Translations under genes and position numbers: made by a program
Part shown: piece by piece, positions 1 through 9,252 of the stretch
Layout: each line of letters begins with the position of its first letter
Position numbering within the stretch: the first letter of the stretch is position 1
NCBI RefSeq assembly: GCF_900101825.1
Contig: NZ_FNAG01000001.1
Coordinates: forward strand, 620,001-684,000
Reading direction: 5' to 3'
Source: Aquimonas voraii
GTDB lineage: Bacteria; Pseudomonadota; Gammaproteobacteria; Xanthomonadales; Xanthomonadaceae
Length of the DNA: 64,000 nucleotides
The notes under the pieces: model-generated
The model's database searches: none
What the model was told of the DNA's origin: nothing
What the model saw: only the letters and a program-made list of their open reading frames with translations

Positions 1-1608
1 GAAGCGCGCCAGCTGGCTCTGCGCCGCTTCGATGCGTGCGGTCCAGGCCTCGATGAGGCCGAAGTCGGCGTCGCTGTCGTCGACCGCATCCTGCGCGGCA
101 CGCAGGGCATTCGCCGTCTCAGGTTCGGACTGCAGCGCGGCGAGCACGGCCTCGCGCAGCGGGTCTGCCGGCGTCGTCGACCATTCGCGCGTCCACTCCG
201 CGCGCAGGGCGTCCACGTCCTGCGCCAGCACCAGCCAGGCATCGTAGGTGCCGGCGAAGTGCGCGTTGAGCGCGCGATCGGCCACGCGAATCTCGTGGCT
301 GGCCTTGAACCAGCGCACCGGGTTGTCGTTGATCTCGATGCGCAGGATGCCGACGGCGCTGAAGGCCACGGCCAGCAGTGCAATGCCGAACACCAGCGGA
401 CGCGCCTGCTGCGAGCTGCAGCGGATGAAAGCCAGCGGCGCGTACAGACGGCTGCGCTGGGTGTCGATCGCGGCGATGCGCGCCAGCGTGGCCGGCGACA
501 GCCGGCAGAGGAAGGCCGGCAGCAGGGTCATGGTCAGCGCGAAGGCCAGCAGGATGCCGAAGGCCACGAAGGCGCCGAACACCTGCACCGGCGGGATCGG
601 CGTCAGCAGCAGCGAAGCGAAGCCCACCGCCGAGGTCAGGCTGGTGAACAGCATGGGCTTGAACAGATCGCCCAGCACCGCCTGCATCACCGTGCCGGCG
701 TCGTCGCCGGGCCGATAGCGCTCGGCGAAGTCCGACTGGATGTGGATGGCATCCACCACCGCGATCGGCATCAGGAAGATCGCGATCATCGAGCTCATGA
801 TGTGGACCGGAAAGCCCAACCCGATCAGCGCGCCCATGGTGACGATGACGCTGCCCATCGCCACCAGCATCGGCCCGGTCACGAACAGGGCGCTGCGGAA
901 GAAGCCCCACATCAGCAGGAAGATCACCAGCCCCGCCAGCGGCGCGCAGATTGCCATCTGCACGAACATCTCGTAGCCGAAGGTGTCTTCCGCCACTGGC
1001 AGGCCAGTGATGTGGAAGGCATCCTCGCTGTCGAGCGCGGCGATCAGGCCGCGGATCTCGCCGGCGATGCGGTGGCTCTCGTTCTTGTCTTCAATCGGCA
1101 CGTACAGCGCGGCGGCGCGGGCGTCTTCCGAGGCCAGTGTCCCGTAGGCCTGCGGCAGGCGCTCGACCGCCGCGCGGATGGCCTGCGCTTCGGCCTCGGT
1201 CGCAGGCGGCGTGCGCATCAGCCACTCGAAGCGCACCGTGCCCGGCCCGCCCTGAGTGACGTTGTCGACCTCGGCCAGCGACATCAGGTCGACCTCGACC
1301 ACGCCTTCAATGCGCTTCACCTGCTCGCTCAGCGCCTGCAGGGCGGCCAGCGAGCGCGGCGTGTAGATGCTTTCGCCAGTTGCGATGACACCGACCACGA
1401 TCGCATCGCTCAGGCCGAAGCGTTGCTTGGCGGCGTTGTGGAACACGCGCTCGGGCTGCTCGGCCGGCAGCATGTTCTCGGGGTCGGTATCGATGCGCAC
1501 CTGCGGGAACTGCAGCAGGGCGAACAGGGTGATCGCCAGCGTGGCCGCGAACACGGGCCAGGGACGTTCGATGCAGGCGCGCCAGAGCGCGCGCAGGGCA
1601 GGGGGCAT
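1..1608 (-). CDS. RND/MMPL superfamily exporter, N-terminal part (runs off left edge)
   Basis: Reverse-strand reading frame, open for 536 codons from an ATG at 1608 to the window edge, so the C-terminal part is missing. Residues about 16-34 form a membrane helix, followed by a periplasmic stretch with IDTDPENMLP. A later multi-helix block contains VVDAIHIQSDF and LTSAVGFASLLLTPIPP, the layout of the sterol-sensing-like membrane core of MMPL/RND exporters. Such proteins use proton motive force to move lipids or hydrophobic compounds across the inner membrane; the substrate here cannot be told. Family size is usually 750-1000 residues. The neighbouring secreted beta-propeller gene points the other way. 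Family is clear, function is inference. Confidence 0.85.
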   Translation of the reverse strand, partial: MPPALRALWRACIERPWPVFAATLAITLFALLQFPQVRIDTDPENMLPAEQPERVFHNAAKQRFGLSDAIVVGVIATGESIYTPRSLAALQALSEQVKRIEGVVEVDLMSLAEVDNVTQGGPGTVRFEWLMRTPPATEAEAQAIRAAVERLPQAYGTLASEDARAAALYVPIEDKNESHRIAGEIRGLIAALDSEDAFHITGLPVAEDTFGYEMFVQMAICAPLAGLVIFLLMWGFFRSALFVTGPMLVAMGSVIVTMGALIGLGFPVHIMSSMIAIFLMPIAVVDAIHIQSDFAERYRPGDDAGTVMQAVLGDLFKPMLFTSLTSAVGFASLLLTPIPPVQVFGAFVAFGILLAFALTMTLLPAFLCRLSPATLARIAAIDTQRSRLYAPLAFIRCSSQQARPLVFGIALLAVAFSAVGILRIEINDNPVRWFKASHEIRVADRALNAHFAGTYDAWLVLAQDVDALRAEWTREWSTTPADPLREAVLAALQSEPETANALRAAQDAVDDSDADFGLIEAWTARIEAAQSQLARF

Positions 1609-1817
1609 GCGGAATTCGCGGGTCGGGAGCAGGCGCGGAGTGTAGCGGTCCGCCCCCATGGGCGGCAGGCCGGACCGCTTCCCGCTGCCGCCGGCCTGAC
1701 GCGGGCGCGCGTGCGCGGCGGATGCAGCGCAGTGATACGCGCTGCGTCCCCTTTGCGTCATGGCAAGTCGAAGGAGGCCGGATGCGTGTCCGGCGGAACA
1801 GATCCCGGAGTGTTGAG

Positions 1818-3155
1818 ATGCGTCTGGCCTTTTCGACGGTGTGTTCGATTCTTGCCCTGCTAGTGGCGGGCGGCAGCCCGGCGGCGTTCGCGCAGGAGCT
1901 GCGCCGCGTGCTGGCGCCCGGCGCTCCGCCGACCCAGGCCACCGAGGCTGTACGCGATCCGTGGCTGTCGACGGATGGACGCCATGTCGTCTTCGTCAGC
2001 GCCTCGCCGAACTTCAGCGCCAGCGGGCTTCTGCAGGTGTTCCGCTACTCGCTGGACAGCGGCGAGCTGCGCCTGCTCAGCCGCAACGTCTCGACCGGCG
2101 CGGCCGCCGATGCGGCCAGCTTCGCGCCAGTGGTCTCCGCAGACGGTCGCTACACCGTGTTCGAGAGCACCGCCATCAACCTGGGCCCGATCGGCAGCGG
2201 CAGCCAGCTGTTCCGCGCGGAGGTGGGTGGGGCGGTGCGGCGGGTCAGCGAGAGCCCCGGCGGGGCGGCAGGCAACGAGGCTTCGCGGCACCCCGCCCTC
2301 AGTGCCGACGGCCGCTTCGTGGCATTCCATACGCTCGCCAGCAACCTGCTGCCGGCCGATGGCAATGGTGTCGCCGATATCATTCTGAAGGATCTCGGGA
2401 CCGGCGCGACCGAGCTCATCAACCGCACGGCCAGCGGCGGCTTCGGCAATGCCGGCGCGCAGCCGCTGACTCCGCAGGCGATGTCCGCCGACGCGCGCTT
2501 CGTGGTCTTCAGCACCGCCGCATCGGACACGGTGGCTGGCGGCATCAACACCTTCGGCGTGGCCCAGGTCTATCTGCGCGATCGCAGCGCAGGCACGACC
2601 CGCCTGTTGTCACGGAACGGCAGCGGTGAGGCGGCGAACGGGACTTCTGACCAGGCTTCGATCTCGGCCGACGGTCGCTACGTCGTGTTCCGTTCGGTGG
2701 CCAGCAACCTGGGCGCTACCGGCAGCCGCCTGTTCGTGGTCGACACCGAAGGCGGCACGCTGCAAAACATCCCGCTGCCGCAGGCCAGCGACTTCAGCCC
2801 GCCCTTGGCCGCCTCCGCGGCGATCTGCCGCGAGGGGCGCATCAGCAACGCGGGCGACGTGCTGATGATCTGTAACCTGCTGTCCGGCCAGCCTGCACAG
2901 GTCTTCCGCTGGCGGCGATCCAGCGCGGCCTTCCAGCTGCTCAGCCGGGGTCTGGATTCGCCCTCGACCCTGGGCGATGCCATCAGCGGCAGCCGCGTGG
3001 CGCAGACCCCGGACGGCGCGAGTTGGGTCTTCGAGTCGCAGGCCGCGAACCTGGTGGCCGGCGACAGCAATGGGGTCACCGACGTGTTCTACGCCAGCCC
3101 GCTCCCGACGCCATCGAGCGAGCCGATCTTCCGCAACGGCTTCGAACCGCTCTGA
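1818..3155 (+). CDS. Secreted TolB-like beta-propeller protein
   Basis: A protein of 445 residues with a signal peptide (MRLAFSTVCSILALLVAGG, cleavage after AFA). The mature part carries repeated propeller blades of the type (V/L)SADGRYVVF(R/E)S, for example SADGRYTVFES and SADGRFVAFHT, as in TolB/PD40 domains. It ends with PIFRNGFEPL, a short tail I recall from other secreted proteins of this order. The start is uncertain: ATG 1782 has AAGGAGG four bases upstream, ATG 1818 has GGAG seven bases upstream and gives the more typical signal peptide. It is followed after 93 bases by another secreted protein on the same strand. No enzymatic residues were recognised; a scaffold or binding role is only a guess. 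Confidence 0.8.
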   Translation: MRLAFSTVCSILALLVAGGSPAAFAQELRRVLAPGAPPTQATEAVRDPWLSTDGRHVVFVSASPNFSASGLLQVFRYSLDSGELRLLSRNVSTGAAADAASFAPVVSADGRYTVFESTAINLGPIGSGSQLFRAEVGGAVRRVSESPGGAAGNEASRHPALSADGRFVAFHTLASNLLPADGNGVADIILKDLGTGATELINRTASGGFGNAGAQPLTPQAMSADARFVVFSTAASDTVAGGINTFGVAQVYLRDRSAGTTRLLSRNGSGEAANGTSDQASISADGRYVVFRSVASNLGATGSRLFVVDTEGGTLQNIPLPQASDFSPPLAASAAICREGRISNAGDVLMICNLLSGQPAQVFRWRRSSAAFQLLSRGLDSPSTLGDAISGSRVAQTPDGASWVFESQAANLVAGDSNGVTDVFYASPLPTPSSEPIFRNGFEPL

Positions 3156-3248
3156 GCGCGGGCGCTCGCGCCCGCACCGCCACTCACTCCGCGACCCTCG
3201 GCGCCTGCTGCGGGCTGGGAAGCGGCTTGTCCACCGAAGGAGAACACC

Positions 3249-5972
3249 ATGAGCATCCCCCAGGCGCTGCGCCGTCTTGGCCTGTCCGGCCTGCTGGCCC
3301 TGCCCGGGCTCTCGGCAGCGCAGCTTGTCGTCACCACCCCGGAGGACGTCGGCCCCGGCAGCCTTCGCGAGGCCCTGCAGGCGGCCAACGCCCATCCCGA
3401 TCTCTCGACGATCCGCTTCGACATCGACCGCGCCCGTTTCGGGCCGGGGCCATGGACGATCCAGCTCGCGACCGAGCTGCCCGAGATCCGCACGCCCACG
3501 CGCGTGCTCGGCTTCACCCAGCCGGGCAGCGTCGCCGGCCCCACGCCGCTCGATGGCGATTACCGAGTCCAGATCGACGACTCGGCGGTGGCCGATAGCG
3601 TGGACAACCTGGGCGCGGCGCTGGCTGTGGTGCGCGGCGGCGAAGGCAGTGAGATCAGCGGCCTGGTCTTCCTGGGTGGGCGTGCGGGCAAAACCAGCGT
3701 GCTGCTGGCCGCCGATGAGGCTGCGGTGGTGCTCTGCCGGGTCGGCGTTGATGCCGCCCGCCGGGCCGAGCCGGTCGCGGGCGCGGCGATCTCGGCGATC
3801 CACGCCGACCGCATGCGGGTCGAGCGCAACCTGATCGGCGGCTCCGGCAGTTCAGCGATCCAGCTCACCGGCACGGGCCACAGGATCAGCGGCAACTGGG
3901 TGGGCTACGACGGCTACGGCAGCTCCAGCCTGGCCAACTTCGTGGCCGGCTCCGGCATCGTCGGCGGGTTGATCGCCTTCAACCCGCCACCGCGGCTGCT
4001 TACGGCGTATTCGGTCGCGGTGCAACAGGGCTACCTGGGCTTGCGTGACAGCACGATCAGCGACAACTGGGTCTCGCAGACGCAGGGCAGCGCCATTGGC
4101 CTGAGCGGCAGCGCGGTCGGCACCCGCGGCAACCGCGTGCAGGGCAATCGTATCGGCATCGACCTGTGGAACGGCGCGGGCGCCTGGGTCGACGCCGGAG
4201 TCCGCATCAGTTCCGGGGCCGACAACAACCGGGTGATCGACAACCGCATCGGTCGCGCCAACGCCGGCATCCTGCTCGGCGACAACCGCGGCGCCACTCC
4301 TCAGCTCGCAGGCGAACGCAACACCTTGAGCGGCAATCTGTTCACTGAAATCGCCCAGCGCAGCATCGGGCTGGATCCGGCCCGCGCCTTTGCTCCGCCC
4401 GCCAATGACCCGGGCGATGCCGACAGCGGTCCCAACCGCCTGCAGAACCACCCCGTACTCAGCTTCGCCAGCAGCCGCGGTGGCGTCGAGGGACAGCTGG
4501 ATTCGGCCGCCCATGCCAGCTACCGCATCGATCTCTACAGTGCGCGTCGCTGCCATCCCAGTGGGCGCGACAGCGCCGAGTTCCACTTGGGCTTCGGCAC
4601 GGTGCAGACCGATGCCGCAGGACGCGCGCGCTTCGTCCTGCAGGCCCAGGTCCTGCCCGGCGGTGGTCTGCGCGCGGGGGATGTGATCTCGGCCACCGCC
4701 ACCGATGCCGATGGCAACACCTCGGAGCTTTCGCCCTGCCTTCCGGCAACCGCCGCACCGACGCCGCAGGTGCAGGCGCCGGCCTTGCCCTCGCCGCTGC
4801 CAGCGCATGGCGGTCCCCGCCAGCTCGCGGTGGAGCTGCGTTCGAGCTTGGCGAGACTGCCGGAGGGCCGCGTCGAACTGCGTGCGGTGAGCGCCACCGG
4901 CGAGGCGATCCTCGGCAGTGGCCTGCTGAGCGCGGGGCGACTGCGGATCGATGCGCCGCTCAGCGGATTCTTTCCCTTCGCAGGGCGCTATGCGATCGAA
5001 CTCGACTACGCGGGCGACGGCTTCCATGCGCCGCTGCGGACCTCGCTGGGCGACGTGGTGGTGTTCCGTCCCGCGCTGGCGCTGGAGTCGATCGAGGCCA
5101 GCAGCCTGGTGCGACGCGATGTCTCCAGCGGCGACTACGAGTACCTCTCGGTCGCTTCGGCAAGCTGGATCAAACTGCCGCTGGATTCGCGCCTGCCCTG
5201 GATCGACGGCGAACGCATCGCCAACGCTGCGGGCGATCCCCTGGATCGGGCGCTTGCGGGTGAACGCAGCCAGTATCAGGTGGGCGACGGACGCGGCGGC
5301 GTCGCGGCGATCGGCAGCGCCCTGCTGGGCCCCGATGTCGAGGTGCTGGATCTCGTGCAGATCGATGCCGATCCGCGCGCCGATGCCGTGGTGCGCGACC
5401 GCGGCACGGGGCGCTACGGCACGGTGCTGTGTGTCTTTGTCAGCGAGGGCTGCGAGCGCAGCGGCGAACTCGACGTGCCGGCGGAGCATCGCTACGTGCT
5501 GAGCGGGGACTTCAACGGCGATGGCCAGCAGGATCTGGTGTTCCGCGACCCCGCCAACGGCAAGCTGCTGCTGCTGTTCATGCAGTTCGGCAAGCCCCTG
5601 TCCGTCGACAGCCTGGCGCCGCTGGCCGACGAGCAGCCGGTCGCGGCGGTCGACCTCGATGGCGATGGCTACGAGGACCTGGTCTGGCTGGATGCCCCCG
5701 GCAACTCGCTGCTCGTGTCGATGATGAAGGCCGGGCGCGTCGTCGACCTCGTCCGCGAACCGCTGCCTGCGGGCGACTGGACCAGCCCCGGCAGCGCACA
5801 TCTGGCCAAGCCCACGGACCCGGACTATGGGCACGGCCACCTGCTGCTTGCCGAGCGCAACACCGGCGAGGTGATCGCGTGGCGCGAGGTCAGCGTCGGC
5901 GGCGGCCGGATCCGCGCGCGCATCGATGGCGTGCTGTTCGACCCCGGCTACGCGGTCCAGCGCACGCGTTGA
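3249..5972 (+). CDS. Secreted CSLREA-type beta-helix protein with FG-GAP repeats
   Basis: A protein of 907 residues starting at an ATG preceded by AAGGAGAAC. Residues 1-25 are a signal peptide ending in LSAAQ. The N-terminal block VTTPEDVGPGSLREAL is the CSLREA-like opening of polymorphic beta-helix proteins. Residues about 130-390 are right-handed beta-helix coils, such as ISGNWVGYD, VQGNRIGIDL and VIDNRIG. A beta-sandwich stretch follows, and near residues 750-830 there are two FG-GAP/VCBS calcium-binding loops (DFNGDGQQDLVF and DLDGDGYEDLVW). It lies 93 bases after the beta-propeller gene, perhaps in one transcript. No catalytic motif was seen. Likely an exported surface or extracellular protein; role unknown. 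Confidence 0.8.
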   Translation: MSIPQALRRLGLSGLLALPGLSAAQLVVTTPEDVGPGSLREALQAANAHPDLSTIRFDIDRARFGPGPWTIQLATELPEIRTPTRVLGFTQPGSVAGPTPLDGDYRVQIDDSAVADSVDNLGAALAVVRGGEGSEISGLVFLGGRAGKTSVLLAADEAAVVLCRVGVDAARRAEPVAGAAISAIHADRMRVERNLIGGSGSSAIQLTGTGHRISGNWVGYDGYGSSSLANFVAGSGIVGGLIAFNPPPRLLTAYSVAVQQGYLGLRDSTISDNWVSQTQGSAIGLSGSAVGTRGNRVQGNRIGIDLWNGAGAWVDAGVRISSGADNNRVIDNRIGRANAGILLGDNRGATPQLAGERNTLSGNLFTEIAQRSIGLDPARAFAPPANDPGDADSGPNRLQNHPVLSFASSRGGVEGQLDSAAHASYRIDLYSARRCHPSGRDSAEFHLGFGTVQTDAAGRARFVLQAQVLPGGGLRAGDVISATATDADGNTSELSPCLPATAAPTPQVQAPALPSPLPAHGGPRQLAVELRSSLARLPEGRVELRAVSATGEAILGSGLLSAGRLRIDAPLSGFFPFAGRYAIELDYAGDGFHAPLRTSLGDVVVFRPALALESIEASSLVRRDVSSGDYEYLSVASASWIKLPLDSRLPWIDGERIANAAGDPLDRALAGERSQYQVGDGRGGVAAIGSALLGPDVEVLDLVQIDADPRADAVVRDRGTGRYGTVLCVFVSEGCERSGELDVPAEHRYVLSGDFNGDGQQDLVFRDPANGKLLLLFMQFGKPLSVDSLAPLADEQPVAAVDLDGDGYEDLVWLDAPGNSLLVSMMKAGRVVDLVREPLPAGDWTSPGSAHLAKPTDPDYGHGHLLLAERNTGEVIAWREVSVGGGRIRARIDGVLFDPGYAVQRTR

Positions 5973-6026
5973 AGCGGCGGGCGAGGGAGTCGAGTCGCCG
6001 CAGCGGCGCAGTGAGCCCTCGCGGCT

Positions 6027-7856
6027 TCAGTCGCGTTCCGCGGCGGCAGTCGCGTCTGTCGTCGCGGTCTGGCTGCGCTCGCGCTGCTGCAGCCGCCACA
6101 TCTGCGCGTAGTGCCCGTCGGCCGCCAGCAGTTCGGCATGCGTGCCCTGCTCGATGATGTGGCCGGCGTCCATCACCAGGATGCGGTCGGCATTCATGAT
6201 GGTCGACAGCCTATGCGCGATCACCAGCGTGGTGCGGCCCTGCTGGATGCGGTCGAGCTCGGCCTGGATGGCGCGCTCGGATTTCGAATCGAGCGCCGAG
6301 GTGGCTTCGTCGAAGATCAGGATGGCGGGGTTCTTGAGCAGCGCGCGGGCAATCGCCACGCGCTGCTTCTCGCCGCCGCTGAGCTTCAGGCCACGCTCGC
6401 CGACCGGGCTGTCGTAGCCTTCCGGCAGGGCGGCGATGAAGTCGTGGATGTGCGCTGCGCGGGCAGCGTCCTCGACCTCGGCATCGCTGGCGTCGACGCG
6501 GCCGTAGCGGATGTTGTAGCGGATGCTGTCATTGAACAGCACGGTATCCTGCGGAACGATGCCGATCGCTGCGCGCAGGCTGTCTTGGGTGTAGTCGCGC
6601 AGGTCGAGTCCGTCGATGCGGATATGGCCGGATCCCACGTCGTAGAAGCGGTAGAGCAGGCGCGCCAGCGTGCTCTTGCCGCTGCCCGAATGGCCGACCA
6701 CCGCGACCGTGCCGCCGGCCGGGATCCGGAAAGAGATCCCGTGCAGGATCTCGCGGCGCTCGTCGTAGGCGAAGCGCACGTCCTCGAACTCGAGCACCGG
6801 CCGCGTCGCCTGCAGCACGCGGGCGTCGGCGCGGTCCTGCACCTCGCGGTTCTCGTCGAGCAGGTTCCACAGCTTCTCGATATTGGTCAGCGCCTGCTTG
6901 ACCTCGCGGTACATCATGCCGAGGAAGTTCAGCGGCGCCGCCAGCTGCAGTAGATAGGCGTTGACCAGCACCAGATCACCGACCGTGAGCTCGCCGGACA
7001 CCACGCCCGAAGCGGCGCGCCACATGAGCGCAGTGACGCCGAGCGAGATGATCGCGTTCTGGCCGATGTTGAGCACGGCCAGGGTCTTGTAGCTGCGCAC
7101 CTCGGCCTCTTCCTTGGTGCGCAGGCTTGTATCGAAGCGCTGGGCTTCGTGTTCCTCGTTGTTGAAGTACTTGACCGTCTCGTAGTTCAACAGGGAATCC
7201 ACGGCCGAAGCGCTGGCCGCTGTGTCGGCTTCGACGGACGCGCGGTAGAACTTGGTGCGCCACTCGGTGACGCGGATGGTCCAGACGATGTAGGCGACCA
7301 GTGTCAGCCCGGTGATGACCGCGAATCCGGTGTCGTAGAGCACCACCAGAACGATGGTGACGAGCGTGACTTCGATGATCGTCGGGAAGATCGTGTACAG
7401 CGTCCAGTCGAGCAGGTCGGAGATCGAACTGCCGCCGCGCTCGACGTCGCGGCTGACGCCGCCGGTCTTGCGGTTCAGATGGAAGCGCAGGCTGAGCGCA
7501 TGCAGGTGGCGAAACACCTTCAGCATCACCGTGCGTGCGCTGCGCGCCATCACCCGCGCGAACACGATCTGCCGCAGCTCGGTGAACACCCGCTCGGACA
7601 GGCGTGCGGCGCCGTAGGCCAGCAGCAGGCCGACCGGCAGCACCAGCATCAGGCTGGTGGCGTCGGAGGGCAGATTCAGTCCGTCGACCAGGTTCTTCAG
7701 GATCATCGGCACGGTCAGGCCGGCCAGCTTGGCCGCCATCAGGCAGGCGAGCGCCAGGGCGATGCGGCCGCGGTAGGGCTTCAAAAAGGGCAGCAGGGTG
7801 GCCACCACCGCGCGGGTGGTGCGGCGGTGGTCGACGGCGGGGGCAGGGCTATTCAT
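6027..7856 (-). CDS. ABC transporter, fused permease and ATPase, Atm1/HMT1-like
   Basis: A half-transporter of 609 residues. The N-terminal ~340 residues hold six membrane helices of an ABC type-1 exporter fold, starting FLKPYRGRIALALACL. The nucleotide-binding domain follows with Walker A GHSGSGKST, Q-loop VPQDTVLFNDS, signature LSGGEKQR, Walker B ILIFDEATSALD and switch histidine in IAHRLSTI. The motif MILKNLVDGLN near the N-terminus and the overall likeness fit the Atm1/ABCB7/HMT1 group, which exports glutathione-linked sulfur or metal conjugates. It would work as a homodimer in the inner membrane. It lies downstream of the peroxiredoxin gene on the same strand but a strong hairpin separates them. 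Family certain; substrate inferred. Confidence 0.9.
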   Translation of the reverse strand: MNSPAPAVDHRRTTRAVVATLLPFLKPYRGRIALALACLMAAKLAGLTVPMILKNLVDGLNLPSDATSLMLVLPVGLLLAYGAARLSERVFTELRQIVFARVMARSARTVMLKVFRHLHALSLRFHLNRKTGGVSRDVERGGSSISDLLDWTLYTIFPTIIEVTLVTIVLVVLYDTGFAVITGLTLVAYIVWTIRVTEWRTKFYRASVEADTAASASAVDSLLNYETVKYFNNEEHEAQRFDTSLRTKEEAEVRSYKTLAVLNIGQNAIISLGVTALMWRAASGVVSGELTVGDLVLVNAYLLQLAAPLNFLGMMYREVKQALTNIEKLWNLLDENREVQDRADARVLQATRPVLEFEDVRFAYDERREILHGISFRIPAGGTVAVVGHSGSGKSTLARLLYRFYDVGSGHIRIDGLDLRDYTQDSLRAAIGIVPQDTVLFNDSIRYNIRYGRVDASDAEVEDAARAAHIHDFIAALPEGYDSPVGERGLKLSGGEKQRVAIARALLKNPAILIFDEATSALDSKSERAIQAELDRIQQGRTTLVIAHRLSTIMNADRILVMDAGHIIEQGTHAELLAADGHYAQMWRLQQRERSQTATTDATAAAERD

Positions 7857-7901
7857 GGCGGCAAGGTGAGGGCGTTGTGCATCGCACGCAAGCCATGAAC
7901 G

Positions 7902-7931
7902 CGAAACGGGCGCCTCAAGGCGCCCGTTTCG
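7902..7931. terminator. Strong hairpin terminator after the peroxiredoxin gene
   Basis: A perfect 13-bp inverted repeat: arms CGAAACGGGCGCC and GGCGCCCGTTTCG around a TCAA loop. It lies 38 bases beyond the stop of the peroxiredoxin gene and 45 bases before the ABC transporter start, both on the reverse strand. The A/T ends of the stem serve as U-tract only weakly. It probably insulates the two genes. Confidence 0.75.
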
Positions 7932-7968
7932 TCGGGATCAGCGCGGGCGCCGGACGCCCGGGCCGGCT

Positions 7969-8451
7969 TCAGGCCTCGAGCGCGGCGAGGATCGATTCGG
8001 CCGAGGACACCTTGAACTCGCCCGGGGCTTCGACGTGCAGCAGCTTGACCACGCCGTCTTCGGCATACAGGGCGAAGCGCTTGCTGCGCAGGCCCATGCC
8101 GAAGGCGGTGGCGTCGAGTTCAAGGCCCAGCGCCTGGGTGAAGGCACCGTTGCCGTCGGCCAGCATCATCAGACCGTCAGGGGTGTTCTGGCTCTTGCCC
8201 CAGGCACCCATCACGAAGGCGTCATTGACCGCCATGCAGGCGACGTCGATGCCGCGGCGCTGGAACTCTTCGAATTTCTCGACGTAGCCCGGCAAGTGCT
8301 TGGCCGAGCAGGTCGGGGTGAATGCGCCCGGCACCGAGAACAGCACCACCTTCTTGCCCTTGAAGATGTCCGACGTGGTCACGGCCTGTACGCCGTCGCG
8401 CAGCAGGTTCAAGGTGGCTTCGGGGATGGAGTCGCCGATCTGGATGCTCAT
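7969..8451 (-). CDS. Peroxiredoxin, Prx5-like (1-Cys type)
   Basis: A cytoplasmic protein of 160 residues starting MSIQIGDSIPEATL. The peroxidatic cysteine is C48 in PGAFTPTCSAKHLPGY, the signature of the Prx5/redoxin family. C72 is the only other cysteine; no C-terminal resolving cysteine is present, so the enzyme should be recycled by an outside thiol such as glutathione/glutaredoxin. It reduces hydrogen peroxide and organic peroxides. A GST gene is divergently transcribed on the other side of a 126-base gap, which fits a shared redox role. An upstream in-frame ATG would add 11 poorly matching residues and was not chosen. Confidence 0.9.
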   Translation of the reverse strand: MSIQIGDSIPEATLNLLRDGVQAVTTSDIFKGKKVVLFSVPGAFTPTCSAKHLPGYVEKFEEFQRRGIDVACMAVNDAFVMGAWGKSQNTPDGLMMLADGNGAFTQALGLELDATAFGMGLRSKRFALYAEDGVVKLLHVEAPGEFKVSSAESILAALEA

Positions 8452-8577
8452 GGGCTGCGCCTGTGCGGGGTGGAAAGGGCGCACAGGTTAGCCGGAAAAC
8501 GTGAAGACCCGGCGAGGAGGCCGCGCGGAGGGCGCGTGGGCTACCCTTGGCGCCCTCGTCCAGCCCGGAAGCTGCCC

Positions 8578-9252
8578 ATGATCGTCGTCCATCATCTGGA
8601 AAAGTCGCGCTCCCAGCGCGTGCTATGGCTGCTGGAGGAGCTGGGCCAGCCCTACGAGGTCAAGGTCTACAAGCGCGATCCCAAGACGATCCTGGCGCCG
8701 AAGTCGCTGATGAAGGTGCATCCCCTCGGCAAATCGCCGGTGATCACCGATGGCGAGGTCACGGTCGCCGAGTCCGGGGCGATCCTCGAGTATCTGGTGG
8801 AGCGCTACGACAGCGCCGGCCGCTTCAAGCCCAAAGCCGGCGCGCAGGCGGCGCTCGACTACCGCTACTGGCTGCACTACGCCGAAGGCTCGCTGATGAC
8901 CCCGCTGATCCTGGCCCTGGTGTTCTCGCGCTTGCCGACCCAGCCCATGCCCTTCTTCGTCAGGCCCGTTGTGAAGGGCTTGTCTGCGAAAGTGATCGCC
9001 AACTACATCCGCCCCCAGCTGCAGACCCACTTCCGCTTTGTCGAGCAGCAACTCGCCAAGTCCGATTGGTTCGCCGGCGATGCCTTCTCCGCCGCCGACA
9101 TCCAGATGAGCTACCCGCTGATGGCCGCGGTGGAGCGCAGCGGTTTGGAGCTGCCGCGTGTGCGTGATTTCGTGGCCCGGGTCAAGGCGCGGCCGGCCTG
9201 GCAGCGCGCCGAATCCGCCCATGGGCCCTTCGAACTGCCGGGGAGCGACTGA
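8578..9252 (+). CDS. Glutathione S-transferase family protein
   Basis: A protein of 224 residues with an N-terminal thioredoxin-like GST domain (MIVVHHLEKSRSQRVLWLLEELGQ, then HPLGKSPVITDG and AESGAILEYL, which bind the glutathione gamma-glutamyl part) and a helical C-terminal domain with SAADIQMSYPL. The usual length of the family is 200-230. It likely conjugates or reduces electrophiles or peroxides with glutathione in the cytoplasm. Its stop overlaps the start of the rhomboid gene by one base, so the two are translationally coupled. The ATG at 8578 was chosen because the GST fold begins directly after it; a long upstream extension runs into the divergent peroxiredoxin gene. Confidence 0.9.
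   Translation: MIVVHHLEKSRSQRVLWLLEELGQPYEVKVYKRDPKTILAPKSLMKVHPLGKSPVITDGEVTVAESGAILEYLVERYDSAGRFKPKAGAQAALDYRYWLHYAEGSLMTPLILALVFSRLPTQPMPFFVRPVVKGLSAKVIANYIRPQLQTHFRFVEQQLAKSDWFAGDAFSAADIQMSYPLMAAVERSGLELPRVRDFVARVKARPAWQRAESAHGPFELPGSD

Noticed and set aside
3852-5840. 662-codon open frame opposite the beta-helix protein gene
   Set aside because: The forward strand encodes a protein with signal peptide and known repeats; the reverse frame shows shadow composition only.
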